60,312 nt of DNA from Flavobacteriales bacterium (GTDB lineage Bacteria > Bacteroidota > Bacteroidia > Flavobacteriales_D > Crocinitomicaceae). The stretch spans positions 1 through 60,312 of the forward strand of contig CANITF010000015.1 of NCBI GenBank assembly GCA_947470515.1, given 5' to 3'. The notes under the pieces are model-generated. The model was not told the DNA's origin and ran no database searches. It saw nothing but the letters and a program-made list of their open reading frames with translations. This document shows positions 8,920 through 17,060 of this stretch, piece by piece (the stretch's first letter is position 1; each line of letters begins with the position of its first letter). The position numbers and the translations under genes are program-made.

Positions 8920-10794
8920 ATGAATTTGATAAAACAAACAGTCTTTAATATATTAAAACTGCTTTTATTTTGGGTAATTGTTTTTGATTTTGAGCGCATT
9001 CTATTTTCGATTCACAACTGGGATAAGTTTGCAAATGTATCTTTCATTGATTGGCTTTTGGCGTTTGTTTATTCATTGCGCTTAGACCTTGCAACGGCTG
9101 CATTACTAAGTTTCCTTCCTTTAATTATTTTGGCAATAAATTATATACAACCTTCAAAATGGACTAAACGTATCTTTTACAGTGTTTTATTTCTTGAAGT
9201 TTTAATTTGTTCCTTTATACATGGCGGAGAAATTAATGCCTATCCAGAATGGAATCACAAATTAACGACTAGAGTTTTTACGCATCTTTTAAACCCAGAT
9301 GAAGTTGTCCGAACTGCTGATTATGGAATGATAATTTGGTTTGCAATATATGCAACTTTAGAAATTGTTTTTGGCAATAAATTGATGCGTTGGTTTTTTA
9401 AGTTAGAATTGATTTCAAATTCTTCAAGTTGGTTAATTAGAATTCCTGTTGCCATTCTCTTTATTGCTGTTTTTGGCACTGGTTTCATATTTATTGGTCG
9501 AGGTGGCACGCAGCAAATTCCAATTAATATTGATTCCGCCTACTACACAAAGGATTATGTTACGAATGATTTATCTGTCAACTCTATTTATTTTTTCACT
9601 AAAAGTTTCATGCTATACAATAGGAGCGAAACTGGTGTGCAATTTCCACTAATTTCAGAAAAAGCAAGTAAAAAATACTTAAGTGATTTTTATTCTTACC
9701 CGATTCAACATGATCACTATATTTTTAAAAATAAGCGCCCAAATATCGTTTTTATAATATTGGAAGGTTGGTCAGCCAATGCGATGGGTAGTTTGTCAGG
9801 AATTGAAGGAGCAACGCCGAATTTCGATAAACTTACGAAGCAAGGGTTACTCTTCACTAACATTTATGCAACTGGTGGAACTTCTGAGATTGGAAATTCA
9901 ACAGTGTTTAGCGGATATCCTGCATTACCCGAGATTTTTATATCAATGCAACCTGATAAACATAGAAAAATACCATCGTTTAATCAGGATCTTAAGAAAT
10001 GGGGCTATAATTCCAACTATCTTTTCAGTGGAGATTTGAAATATGGAAATATCGGAGGTTATTTTACCGATCACGGCTTTGACGTTGTTGAAGATGAAAA
10101 TGATTTTCCAAAAAACTTAAACCGCGGAAAACTTAATTATTACGATGAGGATTTATTCAAAATTCTGATCAAGAAAATGGACCTAACAAAAAGACCTTTC
10201 ATGCATTGTGCTTTTACGGGAAGTACTCATTCACCATATGATTTTCCAAATCGTGGTACAAAAAAATGGAAGGGTAGCGAATCCGACTACATGAGTTCCA
10301 TGTACTATGCAGACAAATGTCTAATTGATTTTATCAAAAAATGCAAAAACCATAGTTGGTATAAGAATACTATTTTCGTTTTTGTAGCAGATCATGGTCA
10401 TGCTTCACCAACAGTACAAAACCCAAATTTAACAGCCTACTTTCATATTCCACTTTTTATATATGGCGAGCCTTTGAAAAAAGAATTTCGTGGTAAAAAA
10501 ATTGAAACACTTGGATCACAATCAGATATCGTTCGAACTTTACTTTATCAAATGGATGGCGATTTTGAACGGTACTATTGGAGCAAGGATCTATTAAACC
10601 CCAAATGTCCACAATTTGCACTCTATGCAATCAGTCGAGGTTACGGATGGGTTACTCCGGAAGGTAATTTCACTTACCACATGGACGCTAAAAATTATCC
10701 AGATTTGACTTATAATAAAGCGCTATTGAAAGAAGAAAGTAACCGATGCCATTCCTTTATGTCCTTAATTTATGAAGAATACAAAAATCTTTGA
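8920..10794 (+). CDS. LTA-synthase-family (alkaline phosphatase superfamily) membrane enzyme
   Basis: A 624-residue membrane protein: about five hydrophobic segments in residues 1-200, then a large extracytoplasmic catalytic domain of the LtaS/sulfatase fold. Visible signatures are NIVFIILEGWSANAMG (metal-binding Glu and strand), GGTSEIGNSTVFSGYP (contains the expected nucleophile Thr/Ser region) and VADHGHASP (metal ligands Asp-His-His). Relatives transfer phosphoglycerol or phosphoethanolamine from phospholipids to cell-envelope acceptors. A Gram-negative bacterium should lack lipoteichoic acid, so the acceptor here may be a lipid, glycan or lipid A; the sequence does not say which. The next gene is a GT9 glycosyltransferase, which fits an envelope role. 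A start-proximal promoter makes the exact start slightly uncertain. Confidence 0.85.
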   Translation: MNLIKQTVFNILKLLLFWVIVFDFERILFSIHNWDKFANVSFIDWLLAFVYSLRLDLATAALLSFLPLIILAINYIQPSKWTKRIFYSVLFLEVLICSFIHGGEINAYPEWNHKLTTRVFTHLLNPDEVVRTADYGMIIWFAIYATLEIVFGNKLMRWFFKLELISNSSSWLIRIPVAILFIAVFGTGFIFIGRGGTQQIPINIDSAYYTKDYVTNDLSVNSIYFFTKSFMLYNRSETGVQFPLISEKASKKYLSDFYSYPIQHDHYIFKNKRPNIVFIILEGWSANAMGSLSGIEGATPNFDKLTKQGLLFTNIYATGGTSEIGNSTVFSGYPALPEIFISMQPDKHRKIPSFNQDLKKWGYNSNYLFSGDLKYGNIGGYFTDHGFDVVEDENDFPKNLNRGKLNYYDEDLFKILIKKMDLTKRPFMHCAFTGSTHSPYDFPNRGTKKWKGSESDYMSSMYYADKCLIDFIKKCKNHSWYKNTIFVFVADHGHASPTVQNPNLTAYFHIPLFIYGEPLKKEFRGKKIETLGSQSDIVRTLLYQMDGDFERYYWSKDLLNPKCPQFALYAISRGYGWVTPEGNFTYHMDAKNYPDLTYNKALLKEESNRCHSFMSLIYEEYKNL

Positions 10795-10912
10795 TTTAAA
10801 GGTTAGACAAAACAAAAAGGTGCAAAAAGCTAAACCCTCACAATGCAAATGATATTATGACATTAAATGCTAACATTCTAAAAAATAAGAATCCTTTATC
10901 TACCTTTAATCT

Positions 10913-11902
10913 GTGAAAATTCTTGTCGTTCGGTTTAGTTCTATTGGTGACGTTGTTTTAACGACTCCAATTGTGCGTTGCTTAAAACAACAAATTCCGA
11001 ACTGTGAAATCCATTTCATCACCAAAAAAGCATTCAAAGGGATTTTAGAACATAACAGCAATATTTCTAAGATTTTCACGATTGACTCGTCTATTTCTGA
11101 AGTTATTGCTACTTTGAAAAAAGAACAATACGATTATGTAATTGACCTTCATAAAAATTTACGCACGTTTCAACTCAAAACCAAATTGGGTCGTCCATCC
11201 TACTCTTTTCCTAAATTGAATTTTGAAAAATGGATGTTGGTGAATTTGAAGCGCAACAAAATGCCTAAAATTCATATTGTAGATCGTTACTTCAAAGCAG
11301 TAGAAAAATTAGGCGTCAAAAATGACAATAAACCCTGTGATTTCTTTATTCAGCCATCTGACGAAATTCAATTAAAAGATCATTTTCAGCTTGCTTCAGA
11401 GAAATACATTACCATTGCAATCGGTGCTCAATTTGCGACGAAGCGTATGCCTTTAGAAAAATTAAAGGAAATAATTGAACAACTAAATCAGCCAATCATT
11501 TTAATTGGTGGTGAAACGGATCAAGCGCTGGCAAATTCAATTTTGGCCGTATTTCCAGATAAACCTATTTTCTCTGCTTGTGGAATTTTTTCTTTGGTGC
11601 AATCGGCAAGTATTGTGAAACAATCACGTGTTTTACTGACAAATGATACTGGAATGATGCACATTGCTTCTTGCTTTCAAACTCCAACAATCAGTGTTTG
11701 GGGAAATACCGTTCCGGATTTAGGAATGCATCCTTATTTTCCTGAAAATCCTGAATTATACTCAATTCACGAAGTAACAGGATTGAATTGCCGACCTTGC
11801 TCCAAAATTGGTTTTCAAGAATGTCCTAAAGGTCACTTTAATTGCATGAATTTGCAGGATGCAAAAGCGATAAGTGATGATATTATGAACAAGATTGGCT
11901 AA
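10913..11902 (+). CDS. Glycosyltransferase family 9 (heptosyltransferase-like)
   Basis: A 329-residue GT-B-fold enzyme of the ADP-heptose:LPS heptosyltransferase family, which adds sugars to the lipopolysaccharide core. The N-terminus KILVVRFSSIGDVVLTTPIV is the family signature, and the C-terminal half has the nucleotide-sugar region TNDTGMMHIASCF and the GxxTDQA-like loop. The start is GTG at 10913; no ATG fits better. A late cysteine cluster (LNCRPCSKIGFQECPKGHFNCM) is seen in many Bacteroidota members of the family. The true donor sugar cannot be read from the sequence. It follows the LtaS-like gene by 118 bases and may be read with it. Confidence 0.88.
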   Translation: MKILVVRFSSIGDVVLTTPIVRCLKQQIPNCEIHFITKKAFKGILEHNSNISKIFTIDSSISEVIATLKKEQYDYVIDLHKNLRTFQLKTKLGRPSYSFPKLNFEKWMLVNLKRNKMPKIHIVDRYFKAVEKLGVKNDNKPCDFFIQPSDEIQLKDHFQLASEKYITIAIGAQFATKRMPLEKLKEIIEQLNQPIILIGGETDQALANSILAVFPDKPIFSACGIFSLVQSASIVKQSRVLLTNDTGMMHIASCFQTPTISVWGNTVPDLGMHPYFPENPELYSIHEVTGLNCRPCSKIGFQECPKGHFNCMNLQDAKAISDDIMNKIG

Positions 11903-12127
11903 ATTGTGTACATGAATATTTTCTTTTGAATTACTTAAATCAATAATAATGACTTGTTACAAGCCACGTTTAACTTGTATTATTATGAAGAATGTATTAG
12001 AAAAATTCAGTTGTACTAAATTAAAAAGAATCAAAATTCTGAATAACTATGTTAATAAGTAATAAAAAGCCTTCAAAAATCACAAATCATATTCATTACT
12101 TTTAACTGTTAATTCAAGACAGCTAAA

Positions 12128-12865
12128 ATGAACAATGATACTATGACAATTGATTTTGAGCCTCTAGTAGAAGATTCTGTTTCAGATCCTCGCATAAAAA
12201 AAGCCGAATTAATTTCCGATCCAGCATCTCGTTTAGATTCTCAAATCATGAAGTACACTCCAATGAGTGATTCAAGTATTGCGTTTAGAGACATGACGAA
12301 TATCGCTTCCAAAAAAGAAAGCTTTATACAGCTTATAGAAAAATTAAATGTTGAAGAAAGTCTTCGATATAAAAGAACCATTGAAGATACCTATTGCAAT
12401 GTTTACAGCTTTGACTATTGTTATTTTTCGAGAGTCTATTTACCAACTGTTTGGTGGACAGATGAAGCACTGGAAAGAGTCTTAAATGGTGAACAAGTTG
12501 AAGCGATTTTCGGAGAAACGGTAGATCATATTTATTCAAGCGCTATCCACGATTGGTTTTTAAAATGGGGAGCAAGTTTCGGATGGAAAAGACTGTTGAC
12601 CGTTGAAGAAATACAAAACGAAGTAAATCAAAATGGTGGAGTTGGTATTATTTGTGCCAAACGAAAAGAAGTTGGATTGTCAGGACATATCGTGCCAGTT
12701 GTTCCTGAATCGGATGAGAATAACGCCCGTCGAGTGAATGGAATAGTCACTCATCCGTTGCAATCTCAAGCTGGAAAATTAAATCACAAATACTTTACTG
12801 ATGAGAAAAATGATTGGTGGAATGATGATTTGTACTCTTCACATGTTTTGTATTACCATCCCTAA
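12128..12865 (+). CDS. Orphan protein resembling a papain-like/NlpC-type cysteine amidase
   Basis: A 245-residue protein with no signal peptide that I do not recognise as a named family. Residues 1-75 are a polar leader. From about 85 the order of conserved-looking elements fits a papain-like amidase: DTYCNVYSFDYC (putative nucleophile Cys90, then Asp96), YLPTVWW, a helical region, GGVGIICAKRK, then GLSGHIVPVVPE with a putative catalytic His187, and a later Gln/Asn-bearing segment (PLQSQAGKLNH). This is similar in layout to peptidoglycan amidases and T6SS Tae-type enzymes, but the assignment is inference. The partner downstream resembles an amide-forming ligase, so a make/break pair for a peptide or amide bond is conceivable. 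Confidence 0.6.
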   Translation: MNNDTMTIDFEPLVEDSVSDPRIKKAELISDPASRLDSQIMKYTPMSDSSIAFRDMTNIASKKESFIQLIEKLNVEESLRYKRTIEDTYCNVYSFDYCYFSRVYLPTVWWTDEALERVLNGEQVEAIFGETVDHIYSSAIHDWFLKWGASFGWKRLLTVEEIQNEVNQNGGVGIICAKRKEVGLSGHIVPVVPESDENNARRVNGIVTHPLQSQAGKLNHKYFTDEKNDWWNDDLYSSHVLYYHP

Positions 12866-12908
12866 ATAATTGCCTTTTTTAATCTTCTCGATATTATTAA
12901 AAAAATAG

Positions 12909-12916
12909 TACTTTTG
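12909..12916 (+). promoter_or_regulatory. Predicted -7 promoter element (TACTTTTG)
   Basis: Consensus match between the two orphan genes, 172 bases ahead of the second. It suggests the second gene can be transcribed separately with a long leader. Confidence 0.4.
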
Positions 12917-13088
12917 TGCTTTAGAAAAATTGAATTTATATTTTCTTATATATTCTATTTTTATTTCCAATCTGTCTTTTCAGATGAGAAATTTCTGAAT
13001 AAAACTATAATTCCAATATTTTACAATTATCAATCTCTTGAGGGAATGCTTGAGATTTAGTTGCTCCATAAAAAAGAAAAAACTATAA

Positions 13089-14594
13089 ATGAAAGAAAAC
13101 CAGACAAAAAACTATTATTGGGGAATTGGGTTAGAAAATGAAACCTACCTGCAATTCGAGGAATCCTTGATAGTTACTGGTGCATTTATACAAGAGAAAA
13201 TTGGTTGCGATCGATACAGCATTGATTATCGAAAATGCTATAAAACTGGAAGCCTTGCTCCTATTCTGAATAAAGCTTTCGAAAAGAATGAAAATTATAA
13301 AGTTAGCAGAATGATCAATAGTCATTCACTTGATAAACTGGACATAGATTACAATCATAAAACTTTGCCAGCGATAGAATCTACTGATGAAACAGGAGCG
13401 AACACAACAACTTTGGATAATCCTGAATTTCTAGGGGAGACTATTTTAGAACTTTTCCTAAAAGACCAACCTTATAATATTCGAAGCATTTTAACGCGTA
13501 AAAATAACCCGATGGGTTCTGTCAATTTTGATGGAGATTCTATCGAATTTGTTACGATGTATTTTCAAAACAGAACAATCAAAGAATCCTGTAATGAGCT
13601 AAAAACGACTAAAAAATTATTCCTCGATAAGTTGAATGAATCATCCGTTTTTTCTGAAAAACTGAAATTTCCAGCTTACAATATTGGCATCAACAAATTC
13701 ATGTCCAATCAGGAAAACCTTGTTTTGTTCAACAACGGAACCTACCATTTTCACATCACCTTACCAACGTTAACAGAAAATAGTCGCATCGTCGATTACA
13801 CACAATTCGATGCAACACATTCCAACGCCATTTATTTATTACAATGGTTTGAGCCGTTTTTCATTGCAACGCTAGGAAATCCAGATATTATGGGTGTGAT
13901 TAGTTCAAAATGCAACTTAGACAAAAATTTTACTTTGGGCTCCATGCGAAGTGCGATGTCGCGATACATTGGAGTTGGTACCTACAACAAATCAATGCCA
14001 AATGGTAAAATTCTTACTTATAAAGTGGAGGATTTTAGAAAATTACTCAAGTTTGAAAAAGAAGAAAACATTTGGTGGCGCGATCAGATTGAAAAAGAAA
14101 CAGAATACGAATTCCTTTCAGATCTTGGACTTGATTTTAACCAAGAAAAAATGTACCAAAGTGGTTTTGAAATAAGAAGTTTTGATGAATTTCCGGCAGA
14201 ATATTTAAATGATGTACTTGTCGCAATTCTTCTGATTTGCGAGCATTCACTAAAGCTACCAAATGTAACGTGGGGACACGACAGCATTGTTTGGAACAAT
14301 TTGGTTTATAAAACCTTAAAAGACGGTTATTTAACTGAAATAAATGAAGTTGAAAAGAAAGAAGTTTTAGAGCTATTGCAATTATCAAGCTTTAGTAAAG
14401 AATTTGAAAATAGTGCAATGTTGGATGATTTTTTCTTTAAAATTCTCGCAGTATTGACCGAGAAATACAAAAACGAAAATGTTTGTTTGGATTTAATGAT
14501 TGGTAATAAATTAACTTCTGCTCCAACATGGAATAACTTTAATCAGTATCAAACAGAACAACATTTGAAACAAATCGTTCCTGTTAATTTGTAA
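13089..14594 (+). CDS. Orphan protein resembling a GCS2/amidoligase-type ATP-dependent ligase
   Basis: A 501-residue cytoplasmic protein. No family is certain, but several elements match the glutamate-cysteine-ligase/amidoligase superfamily in the right order. These are GIGLENE at 12-18 (metal-binding Glu16 and Glu18, like the GxExE motif), an acidic strand DGDSIEFVTMYF near 148-158, the histidine pair YHFHITLPT (His220, His222), a long hydrophobic helix with WFEPFFIATLG, and SMRSAMSRYIGVGTYN with Arg287 and Arg292. Enzymes of this fold join a carboxylate to an amine using ATP. Substrate and pathway are unknown. It follows the amidase-like gene by 223 bases; the GT9 and thioesterase genes around the pair look unrelated. 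Confidence 0.55.
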   Translation: MKENQTKNYYWGIGLENETYLQFEESLIVTGAFIQEKIGCDRYSIDYRKCYKTGSLAPILNKAFEKNENYKVSRMINSHSLDKLDIDYNHKTLPAIESTDETGANTTTLDNPEFLGETILELFLKDQPYNIRSILTRKNNPMGSVNFDGDSIEFVTMYFQNRTIKESCNELKTTKKLFLDKLNESSVFSEKLKFPAYNIGINKFMSNQENLVLFNNGTYHFHITLPTLTENSRIVDYTQFDATHSNAIYLLQWFEPFFIATLGNPDIMGVISSKCNLDKNFTLGSMRSAMSRYIGVGTYNKSMPNGKILTYKVEDFRKLLKFEKEENIWWRDQIEKETEYEFLSDLGLDFNQEKMYQSGFEIRSFDEFPAEYLNDVLVAILLICEHSLKLPNVTWGHDSIVWNNLVYKTLKDGYLTEINEVEKKEVLELLQLSSFSKEFENSAMLDDFFFKILAVLTEKYKNENVCLDLMIGNKLTSAPTWNNFNQYQTEQHLKQIVPVNL

Positions 14595-14625
14595 GAGAAA
14601 AATTTAAATTTCCTGACATATAAGG

Positions 14626-14690
14626 AAGAAGGAAAAAGGAAGAAGGAAAAAGTAATTTGGTTCTTGGGAATCACACTTTTTACTTTTTTA
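14626..14690. repeat. Purine-rich intergenic repeat related to 8219-8256
   Basis: Two copies of AGGAAGAAGGAAAA lead into GTAATTTGGTTCTTGGGAA and TCACAC. The AAAAAGTAATTTG...TCACA stretch is a diverged copy of the block near 8230, which shows this is a dispersed element. Confidence 0.5.
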
Positions 14691-14695
14691 AAAGT

Positions 14696-15211
14696 TTACT
14701 CCTCCAAAAACAATTTCTTCAATTCAGTAGCATCGCTTGGCTTCATTTTTCCAGCAAGGATCAAACTCAATTGTTTTCTTCTTAAAGCACCTTCATATCG
14801 ATCTTTTTCTTCGTCGGTTTCAGGAGTTAATTCTGGAACTTGAATTGGTCCACCATTTTGATCAACAGCCACAAACGTATAGATTGCCTCGTTGCATTTT
14901 TCGCGTTTCCCAGTTACATGGTCTTCTACAAAAACATCAACAAATACTTCCATTGATGACACAAAAGCTCTTGAAACCTTTGCCTCTAAGGTGACGATAG
15001 ACGCATGGTTAATCGGTTTTCGAAAAGATACATTGTTGACTGAAGCAGTTACAACAACTCTTTTACAATGCCTGTGAGCAGATACGCTTGCAATAACATC
15101 CATCCAAGCCAACAGTTGCCCTCCAAACAGATTTCCAAGTGTATTCGTGTCATTTGGCAAGACAACTTTTGTAGATATTGATAAGGTTTCGAATGCTTTT
15201 CCTGCTTTCAT
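14696..15211 (-). CDS. Acyl-CoA thioesterase (hotdog fold)
   Basis: Cleaves acyl-CoA to free acid and CoA in the cytoplasm. I place the start at the ATG at 15211 (171 residues), because a promoter element at 15224-15231 lies within the longer frame. Residues 1-130 are one hotdog domain with the family motif LPNDTNTLGNLFGGQLLAWMD (Asn and Asp as catalytic candidates) and the strand ASVNNVSFRKPI; this is the YciA/BFIT-like group. The remaining 40 residues are a charged helical tail (EEKDRYEGALRRKQ). Single gene; no neighbours in fatty-acid metabolism are present. Acyl chain preference cannot be deduced. Confidence 0.88.
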   Translation of the reverse strand: MKAGKAFETLSISTKVVLPNDTNTLGNLFGGQLLAWMDVIASVSAHRHCKRVVVTASVNNVSFRKPINHASIVTLEAKVSRAFVSSMEVFVDVFVEDHVTGKREKCNEAIYTFVAVDQNGGPIQVPELTPETDEEKDRYEGALRRKQLSLILAGKMKPSDATELKKLFLEE

Positions 15212-15223
15212 TAGATTTTTTTT

Positions 15224-15231
15224 CAAAGTTA
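15224..15231 (-). promoter_or_regulatory. Predicted -7 promoter element (TAACTTTG) that decides the thioesterase start
   Basis: CAAAGTTA on +, 13 bases upstream of the ATG at 15211 and inside the longer open frame, so the longer start at 15247 is unlikely. Confidence 0.5.
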
Positions 15232-15361
15232 CAATTAAAGAATACAATTTCTTAAAACAAAATTCGTTTTTTATAAAAAAATTAAAACTTGTCTTTAATA
15301 TTTTAAAACACTTGTCTTTAAAAGCCTATTGACTATATTTACATCCGATTTGAAGAGTACT

Positions 15362-16348
15362 ATGGAGAAACTTATTGCCGCATTTCCGCAAAACATATTA
15401 GATGCAATAGCGATTGCTGAGAGCCAGTCGTTTAAACAACCAACAAACGCTATTCACAACATAATCATTTGTGGAATGGGAGGATCTGGAATTGGTGGTA
15501 AAATTGTCGCACAATGGATCGAAAACGAAGCAAAAGTTTCTGTTACAATTTTAAATGACTACTCGTTACCAAAATTCGTTGATAAACATTCATTGGTGAT
15601 TGGATCTTCCTATTCAGGAAATACGGAAGAAACATTAGCTGCAATCTACGAAGCGCATAGTTTAGGCGCTCACATTATCGGAATTTGTTCTGGTGGAGAA
15701 TTACAAACTTTTTGTGAAAAAGAAAATTACGACTTTGTAGTAGTTCCTGGTGGAAATCCACCGCGATCTGCCATTGCTTTTTCAATTGTACAATTAATTA
15801 ATATTTTTATTCAATTAGGAATAATTGGTGAAAATAATCTTGAAGAAATTAAAATCGGTCAACAATTATTACTTAACGAAGAATCATCCATTCATGCTAT
15901 AGCTAAAGAATTAGCAACTTTTTTAACTGGTAAGGTTGGTGTGTTTTACGCGGTATCAAATTACGAAGGAGTTGCAATTCGGGCAAGACAGCAATTCAAC
16001 GAAAACGCCAAATTATTATGTTGGCACCATGTTATTCCAGAGATGAATCATAACGAACTCGTCGGTTGGGGAGGTGGTGATGACCGTTTTGCTGTTGTCT
16101 TTTTCAATACAAAAGATTTAATCCCTCGTAATCAAAAAAGATATGATATTTCAAAAGATATCATATCTAAAAGAGGTGCCAAAATAATGGAATTGAACGC
16201 AGTTGGTGATTCACAAATTCAAAGATCGTTATACCTCATCAATCTTGTTGATTGGGCTTCCTTTTATTTAGCTGAAAAAAAAGGTGTTGATATTATGGAC
16301 ATTAAGGTGATCGACTTCTTAAAAAGCGAATTAGCCAACTTCAAATAA
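15362..16348 (+). CDS. Bifunctional phosphoglucose/phosphomannose isomerase
   Basis: Interconverts glucose-6-P or mannose-6-P with fructose-6-P. The ATG at 15362 gives 328 residues; an upstream TTG in frame is less likely. Two SIS sugar-isomerase domains are visible: CGMGGSGIGGKIVAQW and GSSYSGNTEETLAA in the first half, and a second domain with FNENAKLLCWHHVIPEMNHNELVGW, whose Glu/His are the catalytic candidates. PGGNPPRSA is typical of the archaeal/Bacteroidota type rather than the classical PGI. lipB follows after four bases and a serine hydrolase overlaps lipB, so these three genes form one operon. Confidence 0.9.
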   Translation: MEKLIAAFPQNILDAIAIAESQSFKQPTNAIHNIIICGMGGSGIGGKIVAQWIENEAKVSVTILNDYSLPKFVDKHSLVIGSSYSGNTEETLAAIYEAHSLGAHIIGICSGGELQTFCEKENYDFVVVPGGNPPRSAIAFSIVQLINIFIQLGIIGENNLEEIKIGQQLLLNEESSIHAIAKELATFLTGKVGVFYAVSNYEGVAIRARQQFNENAKLLCWHHVIPEMNHNELVGWGGGDDRFAVVFFNTKDLIPRNQKRYDISKDIISKRGAKIMELNAVGDSQIQRSLYLINLVDWASFYLAEKKGVDIMDIKVIDFLKSELANFK

Positions 16349-16352
16349 ACAG

Positions 16353-17060
16353 ATGCTCCCCACTGTTCATTTTGTAGACCTTGGTCTAATCGATTATAAA
16401 AAAGCGTGGGAAGAACAAGAACGATTATTCAATATAACGATTCAAGAAAAAATTCAAATTCGGAATGGTGAATCAAAAATAATTACAAAAAATTATCTTT
16501 TGTTTTGCGAACATCCGCATGTATATACACTAGGTAAAAGTGGCAGCGAAGCTAACCTCTTGTTGGATGATGAAGGATTAAAAGACAACGATGCAACGTA
16601 TTATAAAATCAATCGAGGCGGTGATATTACGTATCATGGTCCAGGTCAATTGGTAGCGTATCCAATTTTTGATTTAGATCAATTTTTCACAGACATTCAC
16701 AAATACATGCGCTTTTTAGAAGAAGCGGTTATTCAAACATTGAATGAATTTGGAATTGTTGGTGGCCGTGTTGAAGGATTAACTGGTGTTTGGATTGATT
16801 GTGACTCACCTCATCCAAGAAAAATTTGTGCAATGGGCGTAAAAAGCTCTCGTTGGGTAACAATGCATGGGATAGGATTTAATGTGAATTCAGATTTATC
16901 CTATTTTTCTCACATTATTCCTTGTGGAATTGATGATAAAGCTGTAACTTCCATGCAAAGAGAATTGGGATATGCCTTAAATATGGATGAAGTCGCAACA
17001 ATCTTGAAAGAAAAGTTAGCTGACCAATTCCAATATACTTATGGCATCTACTCCGAATAA
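16353..17060 (+). CDS. lipB: Octanoyltransferase (lipoate biosynthesis)
   Basis: Transfers the octanoyl chain from acyl carrier protein to lipoyl domains of dehydrogenase complexes, the first step of lipoate synthesis. The 235-residue protein has RGGDITYHGPGQL at 88-100, Lys164 in AMGVKSS and the catalytic Cys191 in HIIPCGI, all at the positions expected for LipB. The final 20 bases overlap the next gene, which suggests translational coupling. lipA is not in this window. Confidence 0.95.
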   Translation: MLPTVHFVDLGLIDYKKAWEEQERLFNITIQEKIQIRNGESKIITKNYLLFCEHPHVYTLGKSGSEANLLLDDEGLKDNDATYYKINRGGDITYHGPGQLVAYPIFDLDQFFTDIHKYMRFLEEAVIQTLNEFGIVGGRVEGLTGVWIDCDSPHPRKICAMGVKSSRWVTMHGIGFNVNSDLSYFSHIIPCGIDDKAVTSMQRELGYALNMDEVATILKEKLADQFQYTYGIYSE

